Below are positions 32,425 through 41,913 of a stretch of DNA of 64,000 nt, piece by piece. Origin of the DNA: Candidatus Hydrogenedentota bacterium. GTDB lineage: Bacteria > Hydrogenedentota > Hydrogenedentia > Hydrogenedentales > JAEUWI01. A program made the translations under genes and the position numbers. Each line of letters opens with the position of its first letter. The first letter of the stretch is position 1. The notes beneath the pieces were generated by a model. That model had not been told where the DNA came from, ran no database searches, and was given only the letters and a program-made list of their open reading frames with translations. Where the stretch lies: the NCBI GenBank assembly GCA_016791475.1, contig JAEUWI010000006.1, positions 119,370-183,369 on the forward strand, written 5' to 3'.

Positions 32425-33500
32425 CAGGCGCAGGCAACTACGGCCCGATAGGGCTGGACATACACGATCATCTGGTCTGCGCCGTGCAGTTTCGCAGGGG
32501 GCGCGGCGGGCCGAACCTGCACGCCTGGGGATCCGTCCCGGTGAATTGCGCGGGCGACCCGGGCGAGCGGGCCAGAACCCTCATGGACGCTCTGCTTCAA
32601 TTACGCGCCGTCGGCAACTTCAAGGGTGACCGCGTTTATGGCGCCATCCCGAGCATCCATGTGGACGCGCGCCCGATTCGGATTCCCGGCTGGGACCACA
32701 CCGGCAACAGCCGTCCCTCCGCCGAACTGTTGTCGCCCTTTCTGCCCTACCCGCTGGACGCGGCGGTGTATGACTTTCTGAGTCTCCCGACCGTACCCGG
32801 TTCGGAGGCCACCGCGCCCCACGGCTTGCTGGTCTCCACGCGCAAGGAGGTTGCCAACCGCAGCCTCGCCCTGCTCCGTGCGGTGAAATTCAGTTGCGAA
32901 GGACTCGACATCCGGGCGACCTCCATCAGCCGCGCCGTGAGAACGGGCGTCCGCTTTGACTGCCTCGTCGAACTCGGGTGGAACCTGATCGAAATGGTGC
33001 TGCGGCGCGACGGCGACGTAATCCTCAATCGCACGCTGCGCTGGGGCATCTCGACCCTCCTCGACGCCATCGCCGCCGAACTGAATGTCGACACGGACAC
33101 CGCGGCGCGTTTCCTACGCCGCTACGACCTGGGCGTGCATCTGGAACGGCCCTGCGTGGACCGGGGCGAGGTCCTGGCCGATGGCAACTTTCCGAAGAAC
33201 GACCTTTCCGGGCTGCTCTTCGCCCTGGTTGAACCCGAGCTGCGGGAGCTTGCGGCGCAGATCGAGCAGACGCTGCTCTATGCGCGGACCCATCAGTACA
33301 CGCCGGGCGCGGAGCGCGTTCTGCTGATGGGCGAGCTGTTGCCCGGCAATCTCACCACCTACCTTTCAAATCGCCTGGGGTGCCCCGTCGCGCAGGTGGA
33401 CGGCCAGGCGGATCTCCCGCCCTGGGCCGCTTCGGGCGATATCCCGCTGGCGCGCTTCGCCGCCGCCGCGGGCCTGGCATTGCGCGGAATGGATACTTGA
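32421..33500 (+). CDS. PilM/GspL-like actin-fold assembly protein
   Basis: A 359-residue protein with no membrane helix, an actin-like ATPase fold of the PilM type: NYGPIGLDIHDHLVCAV at the N-terminus (phosphate 1 loop region), a middle LVELGWNLIEMVL, and VLLMGELLPGNLTTYLSNRLGC toward the end. PilM forms the cytoplasmic ring that binds the PilN N-terminus. GTG 32421 fits the family start and has GAGGAAGAG upstream; an alternative GTG at 32355 would add 22 unrelated residues. Confidence 0.82.
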   Translation: MTGAGNYGPIGLDIHDHLVCAVQFRRGRGGPNLHAWGSVPVNCAGDPGERARTLMDALLQLRAVGNFKGDRVYGAIPSIHVDARPIRIPGWDHTGNSRPSAELLSPFLPYPLDAAVYDFLSLPTVPGSEATAPHGLLVSTRKEVANRSLALLRAVKFSCEGLDIRATSISRAVRTGVRFDCLVELGWNLIEMVLRRDGDVILNRTLRWGISTLLDAIAAELNVDTDTAARFLRRYDLGVHLERPCVDRGEVLADGNFPKNDLSGLLFALVEPELRELAAQIEQTLLYARTHQYTPGAERVLLMGELLPGNLTTYLSNRLGCPVAQVDGQADLPPWAASGDIPLARFAAAAGLALRGMDT

Positions 33501-34091
33501 ATGACACAGGCCGTTGAACTAGCCCCCGAAGAATACCGCGTGCGGCGCGGCGCACGGAAGCGACTGGCCAGCCAGCTTGTCGTGGGCGCCGCCATCATCG
33601 CCCTGGCCCTGGTGATCGCCGGATTCGTGCGCGCCGACACGCGGCGCATCCAGACGGAGATCCAGCCGCTTCGCATCCAGGAGGCGGAGTTGCTCCAATG
33701 GGAAGCCCAGGTTCCGATGCTTGTGGAGAATGCGAAAAGCTGGAAGGTGCGCGGATGGCAGTTGCACGAACTGACCCATCAGCCCTACTGGTGCGGCGTG
33801 CTGGAAGACATGGCCCGTTCGGCGGGCGACCAGGTTCGCGTTGATTCGCTCCGGATTGAGTCCCAGACAGGCGAAGAAGACGAAGAAGGCCGGGCGTCGC
33901 TCCGGTATCTTCTCCAGATTGCCGGCGAAGCCCACTCCGATATCGACGTGGTCACGTTTCTCTCCGCGTATTCCGGTTCGGCCCACGTAAAGGAGCTGCG
34001 CCTGGAGCAGTTCAGCGCCGGCGGCGAATCCGGTTCCGGCGGTGTTCTCTTTTCGATGACGGGTGTCGTGGAGTCCACCGAGCAGCCATGA
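33501..34091 (+). CDS. PilN-like inner-membrane assembly protein
   Basis: 196 residues: a short cytoplasmic N-terminus (ELAPEEYRVRRGARKRL), one transmembrane helix (about 24-46), a coiled-coil stretch and a ferredoxin-like periplasmic domain. This is the architecture of PilN or the C-terminal half of GspL. It begins immediately after the PilM-like gene and overlaps the PilO-like gene by 4 nt. Identity rests on architecture and gene order more than on strong sequence motifs. Confidence 0.82.
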   Translation: MTQAVELAPEEYRVRRGARKRLASQLVVGAAIIALALVIAGFVRADTRRIQTEIQPLRIQEAELLQWEAQVPMLVENAKSWKVRGWQLHELTHQPYWCGVLEDMARSAGDQVRVDSLRIESQTGEEDEEGRASLRYLLQIAGEAHSDIDVVTFLSAYSGSAHVKELRLEQFSAGGESGSGGVLFSMTGVVESTEQP

Positions 34092-34645
34092 GTACGACCG
34101 AAGCCAAAATCCGCCGGAAAAATCTCCGATCCCTGTTGACGATCATCCTCGTGTCGAGCCTTACCGGCGTCGCCATCGTCGCGCTCAGCCTGATCCAGCG
34201 TTCGGCAGTTCTTGCGGAGCGGAGCAAGGTGAGCCAGGAGTCGCAACGGCTCCTTCTGGCCGCCTCCGCCGCCCGGGATGCGCGCCACACCATCGACGGC
34301 ATCGTGGCCAGGGCCGGGGCCGTGGAGGAGCGAATTCCCGAGACGATTAGTTTCGAGAAGTTCTACGAGGCCTTCACCGCGCAGGCCGCCGAGCACAACG
34401 TCACGGTGCGGCAGGTAAATCCGGGAGAGCCCCGCCCCGACGGGGAGTACCACTATCTGCCGATCACCATCGAGGCCGAAGCGTCCTTCGGCGAGCTCCA
34501 TGCGCTCCTCTTCTCCTGGGGGCAGTCCAGCGCCGTTATGACCCTGGAGGAACTTTCGATACAGAGCGGTGCGGACCGGCGATGCGTCATCAACCTCGTG
34601 CTGCGCCTCTACAGCAAGCAGGGAGTGGAACCGAACCATGGCTAA
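34088..34645 (+). CDS. PilO/GspM-like inner-membrane assembly protein
   Basis: 185 residues: a short basic N-terminus, one transmembrane helix (about 15-36), a helical stretch to residue 80, and a periplasmic domain starting ETISFEKFYEAFTAQAAEHNVTV, typical of PilO. PilN and PilO pair in the periplasm and link the platform to the secretin. It overlaps the next gene by 8 nt. Confidence 0.82.
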   Translation: MSTTEAKIRRKNLRSLLTIILVSSLTGVAIVALSLIQRSAVLAERSKVSQESQRLLLAASAARDARHTIDGIVARAGAVEERIPETISFEKFYEAFTAQAAEHNVTVRQVNPGEPRPDGEYHYLPITIEAEASFGELHALLFSWGQSSAVMTLEELSIQSGADRRCVINLVLRLYSKQGVEPNHG

Positions 34646-35186
34646 GACGCAACGAAGTCTCATACCGCCGGACAAGCAGGTGCCGGTCATGATTGTGAGC
34701 GCGATTATTTTCGCCGTCATTCTCTGGTGGCGATTCGGCCCGAAACCGGCGGGCACCACGGCGGCGCTTGTTCCGGCTTCAAGCGAAGTCGCCGCGGTCG
34801 ACACGTCCTCGCTGGACGAATTGAAGACGCTGGTGGCGGATCTGGCCGCGCTGGAGAAGCCCGGTTCGGGGTGGCCCGAGTGGCGCACCGAGATCGCGCG
34901 CGACCCCTTCCACTGGCCGCGTTCGACCGGTGGCGAACCCGTGGAGCCGGGGGCGGAGGGGCCCGTTGGCGACAGCGGGCCGGTGGACGACGGCCCGACC
35001 GCCCTGGTCCTTTCCGGGGTGGTGCTGGACGGGCGCGGCGGCATGGCCCTGATTAATGGAAAATATGTTCGCATCGGCGATTCAGTAGAAGGTTGTCTCG
35101 TTCGCGCCATCGGAGAAACGAGCGTTACGGTAGAAGATTCTTCAGGTACCCGAGAGCTGTACCTGCCGGAGGTTGGCCAACAATGA
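34638..35186 (+). CDS. PilP/GspC-like linker protein
   Basis: 182 residues: one N-terminal membrane helix (about 16-32), a flexible linker rich in Pro/Gly/Glu, and a C-terminal HR-type domain (LSGVVLDGRGGMALINGKYV, then IGDSVEGCLV). HR domains of PilP and GspC contact the N0 domain of the secretin, which is the next gene. ATG 34638 is chosen because it gives a short cytoplasmic lead before the helix; an in-frame GTG at 34569 lies deep in the previous gene. Confidence 0.82.
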   Translation: MAKTQRSLIPPDKQVPVMIVSAIIFAVILWWRFGPKPAGTTAALVPASSEVAAVDTSSLDELKTLVADLAALEKPGSGWPEWRTEIARDPFHWPRSTGGEPVEPGAEGPVGDSGPVDDGPTALVLSGVVLDGRGGMALINGKYVRIGDSVEGCLVRAIGETSVTVEDSSGTRELYLPEVGQQ

Positions 35187-36904
35187 TTCATCTCAAGCAA
35201 CTGCAACACGTCGCGACGCTTGCCGCGATGTGCATCGCCCTGGCGACGACCGCGCAACCCCAGAAGGCGTCCGAGGCTTCGCCCGCGGAGGGATCGGGCG
35301 ACCTGCCCAAGGTTTCCGTTTCGGGCCTGACCGGCGACCATATCACCCTCAATGTGGAGCAGGTGGACATTCGCGCCATGCTGACCCTGCTCGCCCAGTC
35401 GCAACGGGTCAGCATCGTCGCCGGGCCCGAAGTGGAGGGCACGATTTCGGTCAACCTCTTCGACGTGCCATTCGAAGACGCCCTCAGTTCCATCCTGGCC
35501 GTTGCGGGTTTCACCCACTACACCAAGGGCGACGTGATCTACGTCACCACCGAGGAAGCGCGGAAGAGCATGCCCCTCGCCTCCAACGACCTGCGGGTGC
35601 GGACCTATCGCATCCGCCACGCCGACCCGGCGACCCTGATCACCTCCATCGAATCCTTTCTGTCGCCCGGCGGCAAAGTCATCATCAATCAGGCCGAAAG
35701 CGGTGGCGGCGAAGAAGGCGCCGCGACGGCCAGCGGCGACACCTTCCTGATCGTGCAGGATGCCCCCGAGTACCTGGACCAGCTCGACGAACTCATTCCC
35801 CAGTTGGACGTGCCCCCCTATGACGCCATTGTGATCGAGATAGAGCACAGCGATATGGAGACCATGCGGACCGCGGTGGAAGAGCTTCTCTCGCCCCAGG
35901 GCGCGGTGCAGATCACGGCGGAGAAGCGCATGGTGGTGCAGGACGCCCCGGAGTACATCGAGCGGATAAAAGCCGTGGTGGCGGAGCTGGATATCGCGCC
36001 CAGGCAGGTGCTCATCTCGACGCGCATACTCAATATCAGCTACGACGCCAATCTTTCCCTTGGCGTGAATTTCGGCTCGTCCTCCATTCCCTACGACCCG
36101 ATCCGCTTCGATCAGAATCTGCCCTTCCTGACCAATTCCGGCCGGGATGTCACAAGCGTCACCACGGGCGAAGCGGGGATATTCTCCATGGTGCTGCGGG
36201 ATCACGAGCAGCTCTACATCGACGCGCTGGAATCCCGGGGCAACGTGGAAACCCTGGCCGCGCCCGAATTGCTCGCGCTGGAGGGGGAAGAAGCCAGTAT
36301 GATCATCGGCCAGAAACTGGGTTACAAGACCAATGCCCAGGCCGACAACAACACGACGTTTGAAAACGTGCAGTTTCTCGAAGTCGGCACGCAAATCAAA
36401 GTCACCCCTGAAATCACCCGCGAGGGCCTGATCCACATGCAGATCGCCCCCAAAGTCTCCGACGGCGAGATCAATGAAATCACCGGCGTGCCCGACGAGA
36501 ACACGACGGAAGTCGAAACCACCACGATCGTCCGTGACGGCGAAACGATTCTCATCGGCGGTCTGATCAACGTCCGCAAGCAGCGCACCCGGTCCGGCCT
36601 GCCCGTCCTCGGAAAAATCCCCGTTATGGGCCTGCTCTTCGGACGAAAACGCTCCATCGACGCAAAGTCGGAGCTGGTCGTGCTGATTACGCCGCATATT
36701 CTCGGCGCGGAGGGGACCCCCGGCATGGCCGAACAAGCCGACCGCGTGGAGCAGCTCGGCAACGACCTGCTGGGCCGCGAGGCCGGCCCCCGCGATATGC
36801 TGGAGCGCGATCAGCCGCAGAAAATGGCCCCCCTCGAGATCGCGCCGCCCGATGCCCCCGATCTGGCCGGCGAGGCGACCGGCGAGTTACCCCCGGAGCA
36901 ATGA
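35183..36904 (+). CDS. Outer-membrane secretin (PilQ/GspD family)
   Basis: 573 residues. The signal peptide (residues 1-25) is followed by an N0/STN-like domain (ITLNVEQVDIRAMLTLLAQS), two N1-type repeats, and the secretin core with VETLAAPELLALEGEEASM, VGTQIKVTPEITREG, TTIVRDGETILIGGL and SGLPVLGKIPVMGLLFG. It forms the outer-membrane gate for the fibre or secreted substrate. It is the last gene of the 15.6-kb operon and overlaps the PilP-like gene by 4 nt. The acidic C-terminal tail of about 60 residues may be the pilotin or S-domain. No terminator directly follows; one stands at 36981-37020. Confidence 0.95.
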   Translation: MIHLKQLQHVATLAAMCIALATTAQPQKASEASPAEGSGDLPKVSVSGLTGDHITLNVEQVDIRAMLTLLAQSQRVSIVAGPEVEGTISVNLFDVPFEDALSSILAVAGFTHYTKGDVIYVTTEEARKSMPLASNDLRVRTYRIRHADPATLITSIESFLSPGGKVIINQAESGGGEEGAATASGDTFLIVQDAPEYLDQLDELIPQLDVPPYDAIVIEIEHSDMETMRTAVEELLSPQGAVQITAEKRMVVQDAPEYIERIKAVVAELDIAPRQVLISTRILNISYDANLSLGVNFGSSSIPYDPIRFDQNLPFLTNSGRDVTSVTTGEAGIFSMVLRDHEQLYIDALESRGNVETLAAPELLALEGEEASMIIGQKLGYKTNAQADNNTTFENVQFLEVGTQIKVTPEITREGLIHMQIAPKVSDGEINEITGVPDENTTEVETTTIVRDGETILIGGLINVRKQRTRSGLPVLGKIPVMGLLFGRKRSIDAKSELVVLITPHILGAEGTPGMAEQADRVEQLGNDLLGREAGPRDMLERDQPQKMAPLEIAPPDAPDLAGEATGELPPEQ

Positions 36905-36980
36905 CATGAGCCGTTCGGTCGCGCCCGCCGGGCAGGCGCGACCGTGCGCACCCATCGGGCACGAGAATGAAGCGTAAAGA

Positions 36981-37020
36981 AAAACGCCCAATAGCCACAT
37001 GCGCGGGCTATTGGGCGTTT
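36981..37020. terminator. Bidirectional intrinsic terminator
   Basis: AAACGCCCAATAGCC and GGCTATTGGGCGTTT form a 15-bp perfect stem around a 10-nt loop, with A-rich and T-rich flanks. It can end the secretin operon (plus) and the tRNA-Met transcript (minus). Confidence 0.92.
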
Positions 37021-37030
37021 GTGATTTAAA

Positions 37031-37107
37031 TGGTAGCGGTGCACGGATTTGAACCGCGGACACTCGGATTATGATTCCGATGCTCTAACCAGCTGAGCTA
37101 CACCGCC
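37031..37107 (-). tRNA. tRNA with anticodon CAT (elongator Met, or Ile2)
   Basis: A 77-nt cloverleaf with encoded CCA: acceptor GGCGGTG/CACCGCT with a G-U first pair, D arm GCTCAGCTGGTTAGAGC, anticodon stem TCGGA/TCCGA around ATCATAA, T arm GCGGTTCAAATCCGT. Anticodon CAT without initiator features (no C1-A72 mismatch, no three G-C pairs at the anticodon stem) means elongator Met or the lysidine-modified Ile2; sequence inspection alone does not separate them. Confidence 0.93.
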
Positions 37108-37310
37108 TCACAAGAGAACCGTATTGTACCACAGGAATCCGGGGTCGTTTCAAAATTTTCTCCCGGGCCGAATCGATATGCACCAGCCGCCCGCAAGATG
37201 CTATAGTCCCCCCAGGGGCTGCGGGCCGTGCGCCACGCGGTATTTTCGCAGAATCTGGGCGGGTCCGGCGTCACGCCGTGGCCCGGCGTCACCACTACGG
37301 AGGCCTTCCG

Positions 37311-39731
37311 GTGAATGAAGGATATAAGCAAGCTTCTGAGATTTCCCGAAATCTCATCCTGACGTTTATCTTCGGCATTGTCATTGGTACGGTCATCGGC
37401 TGGGGCGCGCGTTCAACCATCGTGGAGTCGCCCCCGGTCGTGGAGAATCCACCCCAGTTGTCCGTGGCGCAGGATGTGCCCCCGCCGCCGTTACCCGCGG
37501 AGACGCCGCCGTCACCCCCCGCACCCACCCCGGCCCCGGCTGTGGAGCCGGTAATCACGCCCACCCCCGCGCCGGATGTGGAGGCGCCTCCTTTTGACGC
37601 GGATGTCGCTGGACTCTGGCCCGCGGCCCACCTGTTCACGGGTATCAAGGGCACCAAGGCGGATGTCGACACCCTGGAGTGGCTGAACGAGTTCAAGCCG
37701 GGCGGCGTTGTCCTGGGGCCGGAGAATGTGACCGATGCCCTTCAGTTGTCGGCCCTGGTGCTTCAGATCAAGCAGGCGACCGGTCTGGGCACGAAAATTA
37801 CGGATCCGCCCCTGATCATCTTTAATGATCCCGAGCACGCGTTGCCGCGACTGCTGGCGGTCGACGGGGACGGCTCGGAAAAGGGACTGAGCCCGGACGC
37901 GGCGGCGGCGCAGGCCCGGGAAGGGTTGAAGCAGGGCGTGGGGGTTTATCTTGGCCCGGCGATGGATGTGTTCAATCCGGGGGTGTCGGAAGCGCGCCTG
38001 GAGTTGACCACCCTGGGCTCCAGCAACGAGGCCGTGGTTGGTCCGGGCCTGGCCTATATCAACCAGTTGAACGCCGCCGGCCTCATGGCGGTGGCGCGGG
38101 AATTTCCCGGTGCCGGACTTGCGGTGAATTCGCCCGAAGGCGTCTGGCATATCCCGGCGGAGCCCATCGATGCCCTGGCGGCCTCCATGGAGCCGTTCAA
38201 GGCGGCGGTGGACGCGGGCGCCCCCGGCATGCTCGTGGGTCACATGGCCGTGCCCGGTATTGACAAAGAGCGCCCGAACCGACCCGCCGCCCTTTCGCCC
38301 AAGTTGCTCCAGTTGCTCGTGCGCCAGGACTGGCAGTACCAGGGCCTGCTCATCGCAAGTGATATTACACGCCACCCCATGACGCGGGATCTGCCTCGGG
38401 ACGAGATCGCCCTGAAGGCCCTGTTCAGCGGGTGTGATGCGGTCATCCTCCAGGACGTGGATCGGGCCACACTGCGCGCCATCTGCGATACCTTTGTGCG
38501 GCTGGCGAAGCGCAGCGACTTTCCCGTTGATCAGTTTGCCGCCAGCCGCCAGCGTATGAAGGATAGTCTTGGTCGATTGGGCACGCCCGTCTCGTCCCCC
38601 GCACAAGCGCCCGTCCCCGTGGTGGCCGAAGCACCCGCGCCCGCACCCGAACCGGCCGCGACGCCCGCACCCGAACCGACCGCGACGCCCGCACCCGAAC
38701 CGGCTGCGACGCCAGCACCCGCACCGGAGGCCGCCCCGACAACGGATGCGGCTCCCACCCCCGTACCCGCGCCCGAAACGGTCACGGCGGTCACACCCGC
38801 ACCGGAGGCCGCCCCGACGACGGAACCGGCCCCCGTGGCTGAACCCGCGCCCGAGGCTCCCAGGGAGCACACGATTGTGAAGGGCGATTCGCTGAACGCC
38901 CTCGCCAAGCGCTATGGGGTCAGCGCGGCCGACCTGCGCGCGTGGAACAAGCTGGAAAGTGACGTGGTAAAGATCGGCCAGGTTATCAAGATCCAGGCCC
39001 CCGCCGCCGAGGCCGCACCGGCCACGACCGGCGCGGAAGAGAAACCTGCGGAGGCTACGCCGGTCGAGGAAAAGCCCGCAGCTCCCGCGGAAGCGCCGAC
39101 ACACGAGCTTCCGAAAGATGCCGCCGCCGTTCCGGAGCCCGCCCCTGCGGAGGCTGCCGCGCCTGAAACCCCGACGGAGCCCGCCCCCACGGAGGCTGCC
39201 GCGCCTGAGCTTGTCCCTGTTCCAGCCACGCCGAGCGAGGAGGAAAAGCCGAAGGAGACCACGGTTCCCGCGCCTCAGCCGCCGGACACCGATAAACGCG
39301 AGCACACCGTGGTTTCGGGCGAAAGTCTGGGCGCCATCGCAGGCATGTACGGCGTCACCGTTGCCGAGATTCAGTCGTGGAATGGTCTGAGCCCCGAGGA
39401 CACGGTAATCAACGCGGGTGATTCTCTGGTGGTCTACCTTCCCGTGGCCGAAGCGAATCCGGAAGCCGCGCCCGCCGAAGCGGTGGCGCCTTCCGAACCC
39501 GAGGAAGCCGAAGTGGAGAAGCCTGCGGTCGCCGAGCCGGCCCCGGGGACCTACGAGACCTACGAGGTGGTCGCCGGCGACAATCTCCGGCGCATCGCCA
39601 TGCGATTTGGCACCACCCAGCAGAAGCTGATAGAGATGAACAATCTCAAGAGCGCGGATCTCGTGCAGATCGGTTGGAAGCTCAAGGTGCCGAAACAAGC
39701 CGAAGCCCCGATCAGCGGGAGTACGCCGTAA
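37311..39731 (+). CDS. GH3-like domain protein with three LysM repeats
   Basis: 806 residues: a membrane anchor (about 15-35), a Pro-rich linker, a glycoside hydrolase family 3 N-terminal-like barrel (about 100-425), a long Pro/Ala/Glu linker, and LysM domains near 518-565, 662-708 and 747-795. The barrel has the NagZ-like stretches EFPGAG, VGHMAVPGIDKERPNRPAAL and LLIASDITRHP. NagZ normally has KHFPGHG at the first site, supplying substrate-binding Lys-His and the catalytic His. Here it is REFPGAG, so hydrolysis of muropeptide sugars may be lost and the protein may be a peptidoglycan-binding pseudo-enzyme. GTG 37311 has GGAGG 8 nt upstream. Confidence 0.85.
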   Translation: MNEGYKQASEISRNLILTFIFGIVIGTVIGWGARSTIVESPPVVENPPQLSVAQDVPPPPLPAETPPSPPAPTPAPAVEPVITPTPAPDVEAPPFDADVAGLWPAAHLFTGIKGTKADVDTLEWLNEFKPGGVVLGPENVTDALQLSALVLQIKQATGLGTKITDPPLIIFNDPEHALPRLLAVDGDGSEKGLSPDAAAAQAREGLKQGVGVYLGPAMDVFNPGVSEARLELTTLGSSNEAVVGPGLAYINQLNAAGLMAVAREFPGAGLAVNSPEGVWHIPAEPIDALAASMEPFKAAVDAGAPGMLVGHMAVPGIDKERPNRPAALSPKLLQLLVRQDWQYQGLLIASDITRHPMTRDLPRDEIALKALFSGCDAVILQDVDRATLRAICDTFVRLAKRSDFPVDQFAASRQRMKDSLGRLGTPVSSPAQAPVPVVAEAPAPAPEPAATPAPEPTATPAPEPAATPAPAPEAAPTTDAAPTPVPAPETVTAVTPAPEAAPTTEPAPVAEPAPEAPREHTIVKGDSLNALAKRYGVSAADLRAWNKLESDVVKIGQVIKIQAPAAEAAPATTGAEEKPAEATPVEEKPAAPAEAPTHELPKDAAAVPEPAPAEAAAPETPTEPAPTEAAAPELVPVPATPSEEEKPKETTVPAPQPPDTDKREHTVVSGESLGAIAGMYGVTVAEIQSWNGLSPEDTVINAGDSLVVYLPVAEANPEAAPAEAVAPSEPEEAEVEKPAVAEPAPGTYETYEVVAGDNLRRIAMRFGTTQQKLIEMNNLKSADLVQIGWKLKVPKQAEAPISGSTP

Positions 39732-39766
39732 CCGGGGATTCGCGACGGGAATCGGATGGAAAAGCA

Positions 39767-39805
39767 GAGAGCGCACGGAGGACGATCAATCCTCGTTGCG
39801 CTCTC
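39767..39805. terminator. Hairpin between convergent genes
   Basis: GAGAGCGCA and TGCGCTCTC form the base of a 16-bp stem with a 2-nt mismatch, between the convergent LysM protein and coiled-coil protein genes. It can act as a terminator in both directions, although T runs are weak. Confidence 0.6.
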
Positions 39806-39841
39806 TTCATAATCTCCGCAATCAGGGAAGCTGAAAAGGGG

Positions 39842-40735
39842 TCAGCGCCCCGGTCCGCCGCGGAAACCGCCACCGCCGAAGCCCCGGCCTCCGAAACCTT
39901 CGCCCCCGCCTTCCCCCGTCCGTCCGGCATTCCACAGGAGCGCCCCGGGGTTGTCGCTGAACATGGGACTGTCCATGGCGCCGCGCACGGCTTGCTCAAA
40001 GGCGGCCTGGTCGGCTTCCTTCGTAATACCAAACTGGGTGGCGATGGCGCCGAGCATGTCGCCCTGTTGTTCCTGCATGATCTCCCGCGCCGCCGCCATG
40101 GTCTCGCCAAAGGCCTGGCCCAGGGCCTCCCGCTCCTCGTCCGTCTCCGCGGCGCGCATCTGATTGCGCAAGTCCAACATTTCCTGGGTCTTTTGCTCCA
40201 GCGCGACCAGCCGCTCCTGCATTTCCGGCGTGGCCGATTTTTCCAGTTCGCCGGTGAAGAAATTCGACATGTTCTCCTGCATCCGCGTGGCGAATTCCTG
40301 GCGCCGGGCCTCCCGCTCCTCGGGTGTTCCACCCCAGCGATCGCCCCGATCGCCCCGGTCGCGTCCCGGTCCCCTTTCGTCTTCCAGCGGGGGTGCGGGC
40401 GTGTCCTCCGGGGTATCCGTGGAGGCATCCACCGCGCCGTCCCCTTCGGGCAGCGCCACGTCGGCCGGGGTCACCGCCTTCGCACCGGTGGCTTCTTCCA
40501 GTTTCGCTTGCAGGGCGGCGAGGCGTTCGCTGTATTGATTGCGTTCGGCTTCAAGGCGGGCCAGCTTTTCCCCGGCGCTTTCGCTGTCGGTTTGAATACT
40601 GGCCAGCTTCCGCTCCGCCTCCGACAATTTCGTCTCGGAATCCATCAACTGGGGCATGATCCACTGGTGCATGGCCCCGGCACCCAGCACGGCCCCGAGG
40701 ACCGCGCCCAGCAGAACAGAAAGTACGTTTTTCAT
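39842..40735 (-). CDS. Membrane-anchored coiled-coil protein, unknown
   Basis: 297 residues, no named family recognised. One glycine-rich N-terminal helix (LSVLLGAVLGAVLGAGAMHQ) that is either an uncleaved anchor or a signal sequence is followed by a coiled coil (about 30-85, KLSEAERKLASIQ), an acidic and Arg/Asp-rich linker with RDRGDRGDR, a helical region, and a Gly/Phe/Arg-rich tail (GGRGFGGGGFRGGPGR). ATG 40735 has AAAGGAT upstream; a longer frame to 40813 lacks support. The overall form is like periplasmic Spy/CpxP-style helical proteins, but no motif confirms that. Confidence 0.7.
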   Translation of the reverse strand: MKNVLSVLLGAVLGAVLGAGAMHQWIMPQLMDSETKLSEAERKLASIQTDSESAGEKLARLEAERNQYSERLAALQAKLEEATGAKAVTPADVALPEGDGAVDASTDTPEDTPAPPLEDERGPGRDRGDRGDRWGGTPEEREARRQEFATRMQENMSNFFTGELEKSATPEMQERLVALEQKTQEMLDLRNQMRAAETDEEREALGQAFGETMAAAREIMQEQQGDMLGAIATQFGITKEADQAAFEQAVRGAMDSPMFSDNPGALLWNAGRTGEGGGEGFGGRGFGGGGFRGGPGR

Positions 40736-40916
40736 GGTGTTATCCTTTTTGAGCTGCGTCCGGCCACATTGGGTCGCGGTTACAGGCCTCTGCCACGGAA
40801 TGAAACACGCCATCGGGTCGGAAGTTCCGCCAGGCCCCGTTGCGGGTCTTGCACCTCATCCACGATTCCCATCATAATGCTTTCAAGCAGTATAGTCGAA
40901 GCGCAGGAGAAATTGT

Positions 40917-41909
40917 ATGCGTTATCAATCACTCGGAGATTCGGGCCTCGATCTGCCCGTCGTCAGTTTCGGCGCGTGGGCCATCGGCGGCTGGTTCTGG
41001 GGCGGCCCCGACGATGAGAATGCGGTCCGGGCCATCCATGCGGCGCTGGATGCGGGAATTACGTGCATCGACACGGCCCCGAGCTACGGCATGGGCCACA
41101 GCGAAATTCTGGTGGGCCGGGCCTTGCGCGGCCGACGCGAAGGGGTCATTTTGGCCACCAAGTGCGGCATGCGCTGGGATCGGGCGGAGGGGCAGAAGCA
41201 GCTCGACACGACGATGAACGACGGCACGCCCTGCACCATTTACCGCAACGGGCGACCGGACTCCATCATCGAAGAGTGCGAGCAGAGCCTCCAGCGCCTC
41301 GAAACCGACGTGATTGATCTTTACCAGATCCACTGGCCCGACGGCACCTGGCCGCTGGACGATACCATGGAAGCGCTGCTCCGCCTGAAAGAAGCCGGGA
41401 AGATTCGGGCGATTGGCGTGAGCAATTTTGATCCGGCCATGATCCGCCTCTGCCAGACGAAGGGTCGGGTGGACAGCGTGCAGCCCCGCTACAATGCGCT
41501 CCAGCGCGAGCCCGAAGCGGAACTGCTTCCCTTCTGCGTGGAGCAGCATATTGGCGTGCTGGCCTACAGTCCCATTGCACAGGGCTTGCTGACGGGAAGG
41601 GTCACGTTGGAGCGCACCTTTCCCGAGGGCGATATCCGCAATAAGAATGTGCTCTACAAGACCGAGAATCGCGCCCGCATCATCGAGATGCTGCGCCGAG
41701 TCGAACCCCTGGCCCAGGATCTCGGCGTGACCCTGGGGCAGCTCTACACCGCCTGGCTTGTGCACCAGCCCGGTGTCACCACGGCGCTCGTGGGCGCCCG
41801 CACCGAGGCGCAGGTACACGAAAATGCCCGGGCGGGAAGCCTCGTGCTGGGCGATGCGGCCCTCGCGTTCATCCGGGAGCAAGCCGAGGCACTCGGGACG
41901 CTGGGGTAG
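40917..41909 (+). CDS. Aldo/keto reductase
   Basis: A 330-residue NADPH-dependent (beta/alpha)8-barrel oxidoreductase. The catalytic tetrad is visible: Asp in GITCIDTAPSYG, Tyr in APSYGMGHSE, Lys in ATKCGM and His in YQIHWPD. The NADPH-binding C-terminal part includes TTALVGARTEAQVHENA. It belongs to the YajO/general stress protein 69-like group by overall wording; the substrate is unknown. GCAGGAG lies 8 nt before the ATG. It is monocistronic and followed by the repeat locus at 41914. Confidence 0.93.
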   Translation: MRYQSLGDSGLDLPVVSFGAWAIGGWFWGGPDDENAVRAIHAALDAGITCIDTAPSYGMGHSEILVGRALRGRREGVILATKCGMRWDRAEGQKQLDTTMNDGTPCTIYRNGRPDSIIEECEQSLQRLETDVIDLYQIHWPDGTWPLDDTMEALLRLKEAGKIRAIGVSNFDPAMIRLCQTKGRVDSVQPRYNALQREPEAELLPFCVEQHIGVLAYSPIAQGLLTGRVTLERTFPEGDIRNKNVLYKTENRARIIEMLRRVEPLAQDLGVTLGQLYTAWLVHQPGVTTALVGARTEAQVHENARAGSLVLGDAALAFIREQAEALGTLG

Positions 41910-41913
41910 GTCT

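Noticed and set aside
33785..36736. A 983-residue minus-strand frame opposite the pilN-pilQ region
   Set aside because: Antisense to five overlapping genes with clear family identity; no motif or start signal of its own.
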